The notes beneath the pieces were generated by a model. It worked only from the letters and a program-made list of their open reading frames with translations, had not been told where the DNA came from and made no database searches. DNA of 64,000 nt from NCBI GenBank assembly GCA_018340375.1, contig JAFFJZ010000007.1:4402001-4466000 (forward strand). Reading direction: 5' to 3'. This stretch comes from Gonatopus flavifemur. Lineage: Eukaryota > Arthropoda > Insecta > Hymenoptera > Dryinidae. Made by a program: the position numbers and the translations under genes. This document shows positions 10,569 through 22,276 of the stretch, piece after piece (the stretch's first letter is position 1; every line of letters begins with the position of its first letter).

Positions 10569-13344
10569 CCGTCATCATGAAGTGATCAGTCTTACGACTG
10601 GTTTGATGAAACCCTCCACCCCTGTCTATTATCCGCCAAACGTTTAATTTCTACATATCTACTACATCCCTTGTCTTGTACGATTTGCTTCATATAACTT
10701 GCTCTAGGTCTACCTTTGCCAGTTTTACCATTCATTTTCCCTTCCAATATTGTTTTCAATAAACTCTTATGCCGTAATGTGTGTCCTATGAGATTGCTTC
10801 TCCTTTTCATGATGTGTTTCAAAAGATTTCTTTCTTCATTTATCCGCTCGAGTACTTCTTCATTTTTGACTCTGTCTATCCATTTTATTCTGAGCATCCT
10901 CCTATAACACCACATTTCGAAAGCTTCAAATCTTCGTTGGTCAGTTTTCCCCATTGTCCAAGTTTCGCAACCATATAATGCTGTGTTCCAAACATAACTT
11001 TTCAAGAATTCCTTCCTTACTTCCAAGCTTATATTTTTTGAGCATAATAACTGTTTCTTTTGGTAAAAAGCCTATTTCCCTTGTGCTATTCTTGCTCTTA
11101 TATCTCTTCCGCTTTTGCCGTTTCCTGTAATTATACTTCCAAGATATTTGAATTCTTTCACCTGTTCAATTGTCTCGTTATCTATTTTGATTCACGTTCT
11201 TCTAGCTGTTTTCGCTGCTGTACACATCATGAATTCTGTTTCGTCTTTATTCATATTCATACAATAGTTTTCCAATAATATTGTTCTCATAGTGTTGAGA
11301 ATATTTTCTAACTCAGTACTACTCGTAGCAAGTATAGCTATGTCATCCGCGAATCTCAACATACTTATATTTCCTCCCTGAATCTGTAATTTCGATTGAA
11401 TTTCCTCCTTCACTTCGCTCGTTGCTTCTTCTATATATGAATTGAAAATCAGTGGCGATAATTAGCATCCTTGTCTCACCCCTCTTCTTATTTGTGCTTC
11501 CCCTTCCTGACCCTCTATGTCCATTATTGCACTTTGATTCTTATATAATTCGTATGATATTCTTCTATCTTCATAATTTATTCCCACCTTCTTCAGGATC
11601 GCAAACATCTTCTCCCAGTCCACATTATCGAAAGCCTTTCGTATATCTACAAAACCTATTTACACAGATTTCTTCAGCGCTATCCTTTTCTCTATTACTG
11701 CCCTAAGTGCTAAAATTGCTCCTCGAGTTCCCCTATTTTTCCTAAAACCAAATTGATCTTCTGTCAATCTACTCTCTATTTTATTTTCCATCCTCCTGTA
11801 TATAATTTTGGTCAGTATTTTCGAAGCATGTGAAGTGAAACTGATCGTTCTGTAGTTCTCGCATTTGTCTGCCCCTTGTTTTTTCGGGATAGCGACAATT
11901 TCATTCTTTTGGAAATCTTCCGGTACTTCTTCTTTTTCGTGCCTATCTTTAATCAATTCGAACAGTGCGTCACGAGTTCCTTCACTGGAGGCTTTTATAA
12001 GGTCCGCACTTATGCCATCTATGCCTCGCGCTTTATGATTTTCCAATTCTCTCAAAGCCTTCTCGAATTCTGATATCAATATTGAAACTCCCAATTCTCC
12101 CTCATCTACATCCTCCTCCTTCTCCAAAAGTGCTATATCATCGTTTCCTCTATATAAGTCTCCCAAATGATTGATCCACTGTTCTATTCTCTCTTCCGTT
12201 TTTATCAATTGTCGTCCTAGAGAGTTTCTAATCTTATTGCTTCTAGATTTCATTTGTCCGGAAAATCTTTTAATAATCCTATAGGTTTCATCTATTTTTC
12301 CCAAATGCAATCTTATTTCTATTTCCTGACATTTCTCTTCTAACCACTGTCCTTTTGCTTTCCTTGACTCTCTTATTATTTTATTTCTCAATGATTCGTA
12401 TCGTTGCTGGCCTTCTTGGCTATCATTATTCTTGTATTTTCTTTTTTCATTTATCAATTCTGGGAATTTCTCCCGTTATCCATGGGTTTTTAGGTTCTAC
12501 TCCATTATCCTTCAAAATCTCATCCGCACATTCTCTTATATTCCCCTTCATCTTTGTCCATCTCCTCTCTATTCCCAAGTCCTTCTCTTTTTGATCTCCC
12601 AATTTTTCATCCAACATTTCCTCGAATGCCTCATGTGTTTGTTTTTGCTTGAGGTTCTTCAAATCCCATCTTTTCTGCATTCCCCTTTTCTTCTTCAGAG
12701 ATTTGAATTTCAGAGAACATTTCATCATCAACATATTATGATCACTACCTATATCTGGACTGGGATAAGTTTTACAGTTTTTCACTTGGTTTCTAAATCT
12801 TTGTTTCACTAATATGTAATCAATTTGGTATCTTGCTGTATCTCCTGGCATTTTCCAAGTGTAGATCCTTCTCGGATGATTTTCAAATAAAGTGTTTGTG
12901 ATAACCATCTTATGATTTTCACAAAATTCGACTAAACGTTGTCCTCTGTCGTTCCTCCTCCCTAACGCGAAATCTCCTATTATGTTGTACTCTTTTCCTT
13001 GTCCTACTACCGCATTCCAATCCCCCATCACTATCAAATTCTCTTCTCCCTTCACATATTCTATCACTTCTTCTATTTCTCCGTACGTTTTTTCAATATC
13101 TTCCTCCAAATATGCAGATGTGGGCATGTATACTTGGACTATGACTGTGTCTACGGATTTTGTTCTGATTCTAACCATCATCACACGTTCATTATGTTGC
13201 AAATAATTTTCTATTCTATTTCCTACTCTTTTGTGCATGACAATTCCTACACCTGCTTGACCGTTCTTTGATCCTGTATGAATTATTCTATAATCTCCAC
13301 TCCAGAAATCGCCCTCTCGTGGCCATCTCATTTCGCTAATCCCC
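10569..13344 (-). mobile_element. RTE-like non-LTR retrotransposon, copy A (5'-truncated, nested)
   Basis: Minus-strand insertion inside the ORF2 of another LINE, bordered by an exact 11-bp duplication. It begins within the endonuclease domain, so it is 5'-truncated, and ends with a short 3' region carrying ATGATGA just after the ORF. The minimal 3' UTR with a trinucleotide tail is typical of RTE-clade elements. Its C-terminal protein sequence is nearly identical to copy D (60836-61156) and more distant from copies B and C, so there are at least two subfamilies. Confidence 0.88.
10592..13344 (-). pseudogene. RTE-like endonuclease-reverse transcriptase, copy A
   Basis: The remains of one polyprotein are read on the minus strand. 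Endonuclease (13344-12447): WPREGDFWSGDYR, VMGDWNAVVGQG, QIDYILVKQ and GSDHNMLMM, the APE-type catalytic and metal-binding motifs. Linker and RT (12457-11192): GIDGISADLIKAS, EIVAIPKKQGADKCENYR, DQFGFRKNRGTRGAIL, then FADDIAIL. C-terminal tail (11026-10592): LYGCETWTMGKTDQRR, a LIGHTLRHKSLLKTILEGKMNGK block and ADNRQGWRVSSNQS. Stops or frameshifts occur near 12447, 11660, 11450 and 11192, so it is inactive. An open frame running on into 13526 is fortuitous read-through into the host LINE. Confidence 0.85.
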
Positions 13345-13355
13345 GTAATTCGCCT
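13345..13355. repeat. 11-bp target-site duplication (right) of the nested RTE-like copy
   Basis: Second copy of GTAATTCGCCT, at the 5' end of the inserted element as read on the minus strand. Confidence 0.9.
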
Positions 13356-14121
13356 TATTAAAATTATATTTGATGATTTTATTGGGGACCAGTAAAACAC
13401 TTCCATGTAGGTTGAGCTTAGATACAAGAGAAGGATGAAAGTTGTCACACACGAGAAAAGGATCCAGAGCAATATTGACATCAATACGATCGTTATCAGG
13501 AGAAATAAGATCAGGTATGTTACCATGAGAATTCCTGAAAGTATTCAGTTGAAACAAATTTAATTCATCGAAATATTCGAGAACATATTGCGCAGAAGTC
13601 ATTTCATTGAGAGTAGACCCAGGTAACACTGAGAAAGATGATTTGGAATCAATATTGCTCCAGGAAATATGAGGTAAACTGTAACCCCCGTATAAGTATA
13701 AGGAGTTAAAGTTCTCCTTGAGGAGGATTTCGCCAACGCTTTGACAATGGTTCAAGTATATTGAAGAATCCGAAGCAGGTGGAATGTAGGCAGCCCCAAA
13801 CAACAACGACAAAGAACCAAAATAAACGCTGACGTAGAGATGTTCAACTTTGGAATAAGAAGATGAGACGACACAGCTCCGATGGGTATCCTTAACGGCG
13901 ATTAAGACACCACCTCCCCGTGAAAATTGACTGGTGAGTACGTTTCTATCCATACGATAAACTGAATAGCCATGTAAATCAATTCCAGAAGATAGAATAT
14001 CCTCGCGCAGCCAGGTTTCAGATAAGTTAATAATATGATAACATGGATCTGATATAGCAACAGAGCAATGAAGTTGATCAAGTTTAGTTCTCAGGCCACG
14101 AACATTCTGATAATACACCAA
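13356..14121 (-). pseudogene. LINE ORF2, endonuclease half
   Basis: This is the N-terminal APE-like endonuclease that nicks the target DNA. It starts MVYYQNVRGLRTK at 14121 and carries LSETWLREDI with the catalytic Glu. The central motif normally written GDFNLPxIxW is read here as GGYSLPHISW, so the expected Asp and Asn are lost. The C-terminal D/H region (CDNFHPSLV) is also atypical. The frame stays open to the insertion point near 13356 and resumes at 10568. ORF1 lies 8 bases upstream of its start, a normal LINE arrangement. The substituted endonuclease residues suggest decay even before the insertion. Confidence 0.78.
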
Positions 14122-14129
14122 AGGGTCGA

Positions 14130-14948
14130 TTAAGCGTTTTTTCTTCGGTGAGCAGGAACTATTTTAGGTATCCCATTGAAATAGCGAATAGTCCTTGAAG
14201 GGTCATTCAGATTCTTCAACTCTTCACGTAAGTTCGACGGATAATTCCGTTGCTTCAAGGTACGATCTTGCGATACTCTAATTGAACCATTGTACAACGA
14301 TTCGTTACGAAGAATCGCAATGGGTATGTTCCGTGATGCAAATGTGACACAGATCGGACGACTTTTAGAAGCATCCTTCTTTTCACCGATACGGCCAATC
14401 TGCAAATTGTCGTAAGTATCAGGTCTGATTTTTTGAAGAAGATCAGTAACTATAACATGATCAGCAGACCCATTCCTTGAAGATTCTCCAACGTTGAAGA
14501 GTAGAATGTTACATGCTCTTCGATGTCGTTCATTCAGCTCATCTATCAAATCTTCCTCATTGTAGAGACCTTGTGAAGAAGAAGGGGCAGACGATTCCAA
14601 GGTGGATGATCTCGTGGATAATTCCGCCACAGTGTTGGATGAAGAATTTGATTTGATCCCAAACGCGTTGAGCTGGTTGCTGAGTTTCGAACAAGCAAAA
14701 TCAACGACGCTCTGAATTCCCGATAAGAAACCTGACTGATCCAACACGCCACCAAATTTTTCCGCAAGATCAACAGAAGTATCAGAAGACGGAAGAGGCC
14801 CCTTGCAGTCAATCAGTACTCCATTATGCCATGGATGGTAACTTCTCGCTAAACACGACGAACCAGGATGAGATATAACACTGCATGAAGCACAAGATAC
14901 CGGTTTATCCACAACTCTGGAACATCCTTTACACACTTTTTCAGGCAT
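14130..14948 (-). CDS. LINE ORF1 RNA-binding protein with PHD-like zinc finger
   Basis: ORF1 proteins of this class bind element RNA and form the ribonucleoprotein with ORF2. I prefer the ATG at 14948 (MPEKVCKGC, 272 residues) over an upstream in-frame start at 15029, because the zinc finger begins at once. The PHD-like cysteines are C6, C9, C19, C22, H27, C32 and C48. A Ser-rich linker (~70-150) follows, then an RRM/Transposase-22-like block (~155-260) containing NILLFNVGE, QIGRIGEKK, SRPICVTFAS and RYFNGIPKIV. The frame is intact, unlike ORF2, so it could still be translated. Confidence 0.78.
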   Translation of the reverse strand: MPEKVCKGCSRVVDKPVSCASCSVISHPGSSCLARSYHPWHNGVLIDCKGPLPSSDTSVDLAEKFGGVLDQSGFLSGIQSVVDFACSKLSNQLNAFGIKSNSSSNTVAELSTRSSTLESSAPSSSQGLYNEEDLIDELNERHRRACNILLFNVGESSRNGSADHVIVTDLLQKIRPDTYDNLQIGRIGEKKDASKSRPICVTFASRNIPIAILRNESLYNGSIRVSQDRTLKQRNYPSNLREELKNLNDPSRTIRYFNGIPKIVPAHRRKNA

Positions 14949-15250
14949 TTTTGAGTTTATATGATGATACAAAAATTTTCGAATTCCAATAAACGGCAAG
15001 TATGAGATCCACTGTACCGAGGTAAACACTCACGCACACACGAAGAGTGTCTCATCATACGTGAGTACACGAGATGTGTATAAGTATCAACAAATAGGAT
15101 GGACCTCGTGGAAACAATATGTGACGACGAGTGAATAAACCAATGTATCGGGAATAGATTCACTGAAAATCGCGTGCAAGAACCCAGTCGTTCGGAGAAA
15201 TTCACACAATAAGCCTACTAATGGAACAAGCAACGATATAACAAAGAATA

Positions 15251-16263
15251 AGAATTAAGTGTGCACGATGAATCATTAAAATACGAAATTTTGTAGAGAG
15301 CGAGACATTTCACGTTGTCACAACTATACTACGGTTCTCAACTTTGACAGTAAATAGGAAAAAAGCCCTGCCAACTTATACTATAGGTCCAAAGCTCCCT
15401 TGTTCCTGAAAACATTGTCGAATATTGCGGATTGCAGGAACATTGTTCCCACATCTCTCAACCAATTGGAACGAAACTCATATGGAACCACTGTGAGATC
15501 GCAACTACAACGTGGTACAAGTTCCATTGCACCGGATAACCAGAAACACAGATATGAACGGCGATAGTATCACAATTTTCGATTCCCATTTCTTTTCCCT
15601 TTTCCGTTCTCCTGCGAGCGTGGGGTGGAAACTCATATGGGACCACCATTGACACTGTATATACATGTGGTAAAACTTTCGTGAGGATCAGATAATAGGG
15701 AGAGGAGATATCCGCATAATAGCGACATTCACGAGATTTTCACATTTCCTTTGGAAATTTAATGGTGCTGAAGTTTGAATCGTTTATGAAATCGAAACGA
15801 AAATTCAAACGCACAAGTCTGATAGAAGATCGTTATTCAACTTCTTGGATTAAGTCTTCGGAACTGAGAACGTCGTTTGAAAAGAGTACTGCAAAATTTT
15901 AGGTCTTGACCTGTTGAGTATTTCGTTATTCGATTACTAATTTGTTTCCATAAACGATTCAAACTTCAGCAACATGAAATTTATCGCTTACCCTTTTCTC
16001 CCCTCGATTCTGATCCGTCTGAAACTCATATCATGCCATAAACGTCTCATGAATTGACTATGCTCAGAGTTTCATGGCATTTGGATTATACCAACACAGG
16101 GGAGGCAAGCTTTGAAAATATTGTGCAAATGCAAATTGCTCAAGAGATTTTATCCATATTCCTCAACCGATTGGGATGAAACTCTCATGAGAACACTAAC
16201 GGATCATACGCAAAACGTGGTACGAATTTCATCACAATCTGACCTGTGAGATGATTGCGTGTC
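15251..16263 (-). repeat. Dispersed repeat motifs shared with 58.7-59.1 kb
   Basis: The motif CAACCAATTGGAACGAAAC, followed by TCATATGGAACCAC, occurs near 15458-15492, with degenerate versions near 15630-15645 and 16157-16190. Its reverse complement appears near 58678, 58800 and 59075. This is probably one minisatellite-like dispersed family. No gene is seen. Confidence 0.45.
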
Positions 16264-19200
16264 TTATAGGGGGATATTCTTGATACCTCTCCTTGATATC
16301 CTTTTTATACATCCTTGGGAGTATCTGCTTCCTTTACGTGGTGGGGAGGATAAGAATCTCAGATTTGGGTCTCTTTTGCGGGTGGAATAAACTACTCGAG
16401 GGAGAGAATACAAACTGAGGGAAACTAAATCATCCCAACGCCAGGAACATCGGCAGAAACGGAAGAAAAGCAAGGAGAAACAACCTTCCTTGATATCTTC
16501 CAATATTCCCGAGGAAATGAGATCTTTTCTCCAGACCTAGAATTTTTAATTTCAATTTATTGAGGAAGAAAGCAACAACAACAACAGGATGGCGTTCTCT
16601 CGGGTGAAGCATCCCGGAGGTAAAATAGCCTCCCGTTCGGATCTCCGGGTGGAGGCTACTCGAAAGAGCCTCATCGAACAAGACAGAAAACCAAAGAGGA
16701 TGGGGGAGGAAGAGAACATTCTTCGAGTCGGAGCGTGGAATGTGAGATCACTGAGACAAACAGGGAAATTAGAAAATTTGGAATTAGAAATGAAGAGGTT
16801 AGGCATCGATGTAATGTGAATTAGTGAAATGAGATGACCGCGAGAAGGGGATTTCTGGAGTGGGGATTATAGAATCATTCATCCAGAATCAAAGAATGGT
16901 CAAGCAGGTGTGGGAATTATAATGCATAAAAGGGTAGGGAATGAGATAGAAAATTATTTGCAACATAGCGAACGCATAGGGATGGTCAGAGTTAGAACAG
17001 AACCGGTAGACACTGTTATGATTCAAGTATACAGGCCCACATCTGCATACTCAGAGGAAGATATCGAAAACACGTACGATGGAATAGAAGAAGTGATAGA
17101 ATATGTAAAGGGAGAAGAAAATTTAATGATCATAGGCGACTGGAATGCGGTAGTAGGGCAGGGGAAAGAGGGCAACATAACAGGAGATTTTGCGTTAGGG
17201 AAAAGACATGAAAGAGGACAACGTTCAATCGAATTCTGTGAAAGCCATAGAATGGTTATTACCAACATATTGTTCATCAAGAAGAATCATTCAAGAAGAA
17301 TCTTTACTTGGAAAATGCCAGGAGATACAGCAAGATATCGAATTGATTACATATTAGTAAAACAAAGATTGAGAAACCAAGTGAAAAGCTGTAAAACTTA
17401 TCCAGGTGAGGATATATATAGTGACCACAATATGCCGCTGATGAAATGTTCTCTGAAATTCAACGCTCTGAAAAAGAAAAGGGAGATGCAAAAAAGATGG
17501 GATTTGAAGAATCTCAAACAAGGAAAAACACAGGAGGCATTCAAAGTGATGTTGGACGAAAAATTGGAGGATCGACAAGAGAAAGACTTGGAAATAGAGA
17601 GTAGATGAACAAATATGGAAGGGAACATAGAGCAATGTGCAGATGAAATTCTGAAGAACGATGGGATAGAGCCTAAGAAACCATAACAGAAGGAATTATC
17701 GATCAAATGAATGAAAGGAGAAAATACAAGAAAAAGAATAGTGAACAAGACCAGCAGACATAAAAGGCACTGAGGGATGAAATAATCAGAGAATCAAGGG
17801 AAGCAAAAGAACAATGGTTGGAGGGAAAATGTCGAGATATAGAAGTAAGATTACATTTAGGGAGAATTGATGGAGCATATAGGATGGTTAAGGGATTTTT
17901 TGGACAAATGAAATCTAGAAGCACTAAGATTAAAAACTCTCTGGGGAGACAATTGATAAAAACGGAGGAAAAAATGTAACAATGGATTACTCATTTAGAA
18001 GATCTGTACAACGGGAGCGATCATATAGGACTTTCAGAGAGGGAGGAAGATATCGATGGAGAAGAATTGGGAGATTCAATTTTGAGATCAGAATTCGACA
18101 GGGCTTTAAAAGAATTGAAAAATAATGAAGCGCCAGGAATAGATGGCATAAGTGCGGACCTCATCAAAGCCTCCAGTCAGAGAACTCGTGACGCACTGTT
18201 CGAATTGGTCAGAGATATGTACGAAATAGGCGAAGTACTGAAAGATTTCCAGAAGAATAAAATTGTCGCCATCCCAAAAAAACAAGGCGCAGACCAATGC
18301 GAGGACTGAAGAACGATTAGTTTAACTTCACATGCCTCGGAAATACTGACAAAAATCATATACAGGAAAATAGAGGAGAAAATAGGGAGTGGATTAGCAG
18401 GAGATCAGTTTGGTTTCAGGAAAAATGGGGGAACGCGGGAAGCGATATTGGCAGTCAGAACAGTAGTAGAGGAAAGTCTAGAGTTGAAAAAGTCTGTGCA
18501 TATAGGTTTCGTAGATATACGAAAAGCATTCAATATTGTTGATTGGGAGAAGATGTTTACGATCTTGAAGGGGGTAGGAATTAATTTCAGGGATAGGAGA
18601 ATAATATATGAATTATCTAAGAATCAAACCGCAATGATGGAAATAGAGGGTCAAAAAGGAGGAACACAAATTAGAAGAGGGGTGAGACAAGGATGCTCAC
18701 TATCGCCACTGATTTTCAATTCGTATATAGAAGAAGCAATGAACGAAGTTGAGGAGGGAGTGCAATTGAAATTACAGATTCAAGGTGACAATGTAAGCAT
18801 GTTGAGATTTGCGGATGACATAGCCATATTAGCTACGAGTGGTGCTGAGTTGGGAAATATTCTCAACACTATGATGAAAATATTACAAGACAAATATCGT
18901 ATAAATATAAATAAGGACAAAAGAAAATTCATGGTTTGTACAACAGCGAAAACATCAAGAAGAACGGAAATCAAAATAGATGCAGAGACAATTCAGCAAG
19001 TCAGAGAACTTAAATATCTAGGGAGCATAATTACAGAAAACGGTGAGAGCGAAAAAGATATAAGAGCAAGGATAGCAGAAGGGAAACAGGCTTTCCACCA
19101 AAAAAACAGGTACTATGTCCGAAGAATATTAACTCAGCAGTAAGGAAGAAATTCTTGAAAAGTCACGTTTGGAACACAGCATTATATGGTTGTGAAACTT

Positions 19201-19593
19201 GGACAATTGGAAAAACGGACCAACGAAGACTCGAAGCTTTTGAAATGTAGTGTTATAGAAAGATGCTTAGAGTAAAGTGGATAGAGAAAGTGAAAAATGA
19301 AGAATTACTTGAGAAGGTAAATGAAAAAAGAAGTCTTTTGAGACAGATCGTACAAAGGAGAAGTAATCTGATAGGGCACACATTAAGGCATGATAGCTCA
19401 CTGAAAACAATATTGGAAGGAAAAATGAATGGTAAAATTCGAAGAGGTAGACCTGGATTGAGTTATATGAAGCAAATTATACAAGATAAGGGTTGTCGTA
19501 GATATGCAGAAATCAAGCGGTTAGCGGATAATAGACAGGGTTGGAAGATTCCATCAAACCAGTCATAAGACTGATTACTTCATGATGATGATC
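16264..19593 (+). mobile_element. RTE-like non-LTR retrotransposon, copy B (near full length)
   Basis: Plus-strand copy that reaches the start codon region and therefore keeps more of its 5' end than copies A, C or D. The ATG is at 16589, and purine-rich sequence upstream (from about 16264) is probably the 5' UTR. It ends with ATGATGATGAT at 19583-19593, the trinucleotide tail seen in the other copies. No target-site duplication was recognised. Sequence is closest to copy C. Confidence 0.8.
16589..19568 (+). pseudogene. RTE-like endonuclease-reverse transcriptase, copy B
   Basis: The polyprotein begins MAFSRVKHPGGK with a basic N-terminus, then GAWNVRSLRQTGKLENLE, the first APE-endonuclease motif, absent from the truncated copies. 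Next come GDWNAVVGQG (~17140-17163), RIDYILVKQR and SDHNMPLM. The RT part has GIDGISADLIKAS, IVAIPKKQGADQCED, GFVDIRKAFNIVDW, RRGVRQGCSLSPLIF and RFADDIAIL (~18805-18830). The C-terminus carries LIGHTLRHDSSLKTILEG and ends SNQS at 19568. In-frame stops at about 16817, 17606, 18307, 19141 and 19248, and others between, make it a pseudogene. It is the best template here for the family's domain order. Confidence 0.85.
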
Positions 19594-20902
19594 AAGTACA
19601 AAGCTTTTAGGTTTGTATTTGATTCGATTCGAATAAATGAAAATGATCTGAGTATACGATTTCTCTCGGTGTGATTACTTTCAATGAACAATTCTCAAAT
19701 TCCTCGCTATAAAAAATCCCCCCCAAAAATTTCCATGGTGGGAGTTGCACCATTGCACCGTGACTCGGGCACTCCTGTTCGAGACATCATTCACGTCTGT
19801 ATTGAATACAAATTTCGAATTTTGAAACAAATTTCTTTCAAAAGTGGAAATTTGGATTTTCTATAGACGCAGGTGGAGTTTCGAAGAAACATCTCTGGAA
19901 ATTTCAGATTTTTCCATTAAATTTATTTGTAGTTTTGATACTTAGAAATTTCCTTACAATACACTGAAAGGAATACAAAGGTGTAACAAAATGGATGTGT
20001 ATAAAAATAATTCCTTTCACACAAACAAATACTTCATCCATTCGATCCCATTTTTATCAGAAGGAAAATACTTGAAATGTATGACTGCAAGTGGGACAAA
20101 ATTCTTCAAGTGTCCCACCAAAAAACTTTTCTTCTCCAATTCCCTCATAACTGTGCAGGATCATAGTCCTAGTGAGCCTCTTTCAACTCTGTGAAAGGCA
20201 AGGGCCCGATTGACATGGTTGCCATGAAATTGGGAGTCCAACTTCTCACGTTTCACTCTGCCTACGAATTTTCAATAATTTCCAACTCCTTTTGTATTTG
20301 TTTTATGAACATTCAGTCTAGGGGCATTTTATTGCTCTCCCTCGAATTTTACGATGGAATCATTCATTTTATGGAGGAACAATGGCTCTCCCGAAAATTT
20401 TGTTTTTTGAACATATTTCCGCATTTTTCGGGCAATGCGACCATTTTGATCCCTTCGAAACCAAGCTGAAGAGGAAGCCTGTTTTTTTCTCTACAAGGTC
20501 ATGTTAGAATAAAAATGGAATGGGAATAATTCAAGGAGAACGAACAGCACGGAACAAAATGGATCAGATCTAACGTGATCTAATGCCAAAGGTCTCAAAA
20601 AGACCTCATTAAATGTACACATGGGATGACTGAAATCTGTTTGGATTTTCCCAGATGTGAGTAGATCAATGTGGATCTGATCTATTCTCCCTGGATTAGT
20701 GAAGTAAATATAAGCAGAATGTACGAACGGTAGAGCCAATTTTTCGAAGTGAAATCATCATTGGCTGTACCGTTATTTACATTTTCTTGTTTTTCTTGAG
20801 TGCCCCTTATGTTCAAAAACCATTTGAAAATGAGAGGAGTTCAAAATCTATTCACTCATATCATTTGATCTTTTGAGAAGAATTTTCATTATGTAGATTC
20901 GC
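19594..20902. other. Spacer without recognisable genes
   Basis: Short open frames only (longest about 90 codons), with no motifs, no array and no clear splice-bounded coding segment. Confidence 0.4.
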
Positions 20903-22276
20903 TTAACCCTTAACCACGCACCTCCGAAAAAATCCCTAATCCACGCACCCGGGTCTTTTGGACCCAGCTCACCTTATTTTTGCTGTATTTTCTTCAAATA
21001 TTGTCCTTCTGAGATGATTTTTTTTCCAATCGATTCGTCGTAATGTCAAGAATAGTAATCAGCATTGTGGAAAAAGATCTTCTTGGGATTTTTGTGAGTT
21101 ATGTGGGAAAGAAGGAACATAAATCTGAAAAAGCAGTGAGAAAAACGATTTTTTCCGAAAAATCATATCTATCCCGCACAAAGACGTGAAGACAAAAATA
21201 ACCACCGTTTTGTAATCAAAAAAAGTTCAACTTCCAGGAGAAAAATAGTTCCTAATGATAGCTAGGAAAAAATATAATTATTTACAAGAGTGAAGTTTGG
21301 GTATTTTAGAGAATCCACAATTAGTGAATTGAAGATATTTATCGGAATATTAGAGGGAAAAAATATAGAAACCGATAAGAATAATGTTCGGAACACTTTT
21401 ATCCCTTAAGACTATCCTTTGTTGATCATGAATATCCTCAGTGCATATCAGTACATATACACTCAAGAAAAAATCATTTAAACTGAATATCGATTCGTTC
21501 TTTATCCAAAAAAAATGCATTGCTATCAGAACTACAGTAGATGGAATGGAACAAAAACGATTACACTGGCGAAAATTAACCGTCAAAAATGCCATGGAGT
21601 GTGGGTGAAGTTAGAAGCGAATGTACCCTAAGAGTCATTTTGCGCTTTTGGAATGCAACATGTTACATCAGTTCCTGACGCGAATGTACATTATATTTTT
21701 CCTGAAGAATTTGTAGGAATATAATTCAATTACTTTAATTCAATGCTCGCCCAAACTACACAACAATTCTGAGAGGACTTTAATGGACTCATTTTGAACT
21801 TCCATAGTTCCCAATGAATTCATTATGAACTCTTTCTGAACTCATGTGCAGCGTAGGTAATCAATACCACTGAATACTTGCCAGGCAAAAAATAATTATG
21901 ATTCAATCCCCTCGGGGGGAGGGGGGGGGGGAAGCCTGCACACATATGTATACTTTTATCATATCGAAACAATACATCCTTCCTCAAACGGATACATGAA
22001 CATCTTCTATGCAGTCTTGAAACATTTTCCAGTTTTCCGCCGAAAAAAGTTACACAACCACGCACATCGGGTCCAAAGGACCCGAGCTGAATTTCAAATA
22101 CATGCTACTCGAAAACTAAGTGGCGGATCCCGGATTTCCAAAAAGCATTCAAAGCAGGAGAGTTCGAAGTTGCTTACATTACAATACCAGCCCTTGGCTG
22201 TGCATTGCAACAGAATGAGAAATGAAAGAAAAAATTGCTCGGATCCAAAGGACCCAGGTGCGTGGTTGAGGGTTAA
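20903..22276. mobile_element. Non-autonomous piggyBac-like element with TTAA duplication
   Basis: TTAA at 20903-20906 and 22273-22276 flanks a 1366-base element with terminal repeats CCCTTAACCACGCACC on the left and GGTGCGTGGTTGAGGG on the right. TTAA target sites with CCC-starting TIRs are the hallmark of piggyBac. Palindromic subterminal blocks of the form GGGTCC-AAA-GGACCC occur near 20951, 22068 and 22245, each next to a CCACGCACC-like motif, and could be transposase-binding sites. No transposase frame is present. Confidence 0.85.

Larger units (their letters stand above)
8282..15250 (-). mobile_element. CR1/Jockey-like non-LTR retrotransposon, split by a nested insertion
   Basis: On the minus strand the order is 5' UTR, ORF1 (14948-14130), ORF2 endonuclease (14121-13356), a 2.8-kb foreign insertion, ORF2 reverse transcriptase (10568-8486), 3' UTR and an A-rich tail read as (AAATA)n near 8286-8318. 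Without the insertion the element is about 4.2 kb, near full length for this class. The 5' boundary (about 15250-15340) is uncertain and I found no convincing target-site duplication. The clade call rests on a PHD-type ORF1 and an ORF2 without RNase H; CR1 versus Jockey needs a tree. Confidence 0.8.

Noticed and set aside
12432..13271. Plus-strand open frames of 74-126 codons
   Set aside because: They are antisense shadows of the minus-strand RTE-like endonuclease and encode Phe/Ser/Leu-rich strings without motifs.
13345..13526. N-terminal hydrophobic extension of the frame 13526-12447, resembling a signal or membrane segment
   Set aside because: It is read-through of a wrong frame of the host LINE into the inserted element; the true element starts at 13344.
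8274..15343. AACTTTG at 8274 and 15337 as a duplication flanking the CR1/Jockey-like LINE
   Set aside because: Seven bases only, and not directly adjacent to the A-rich tail.
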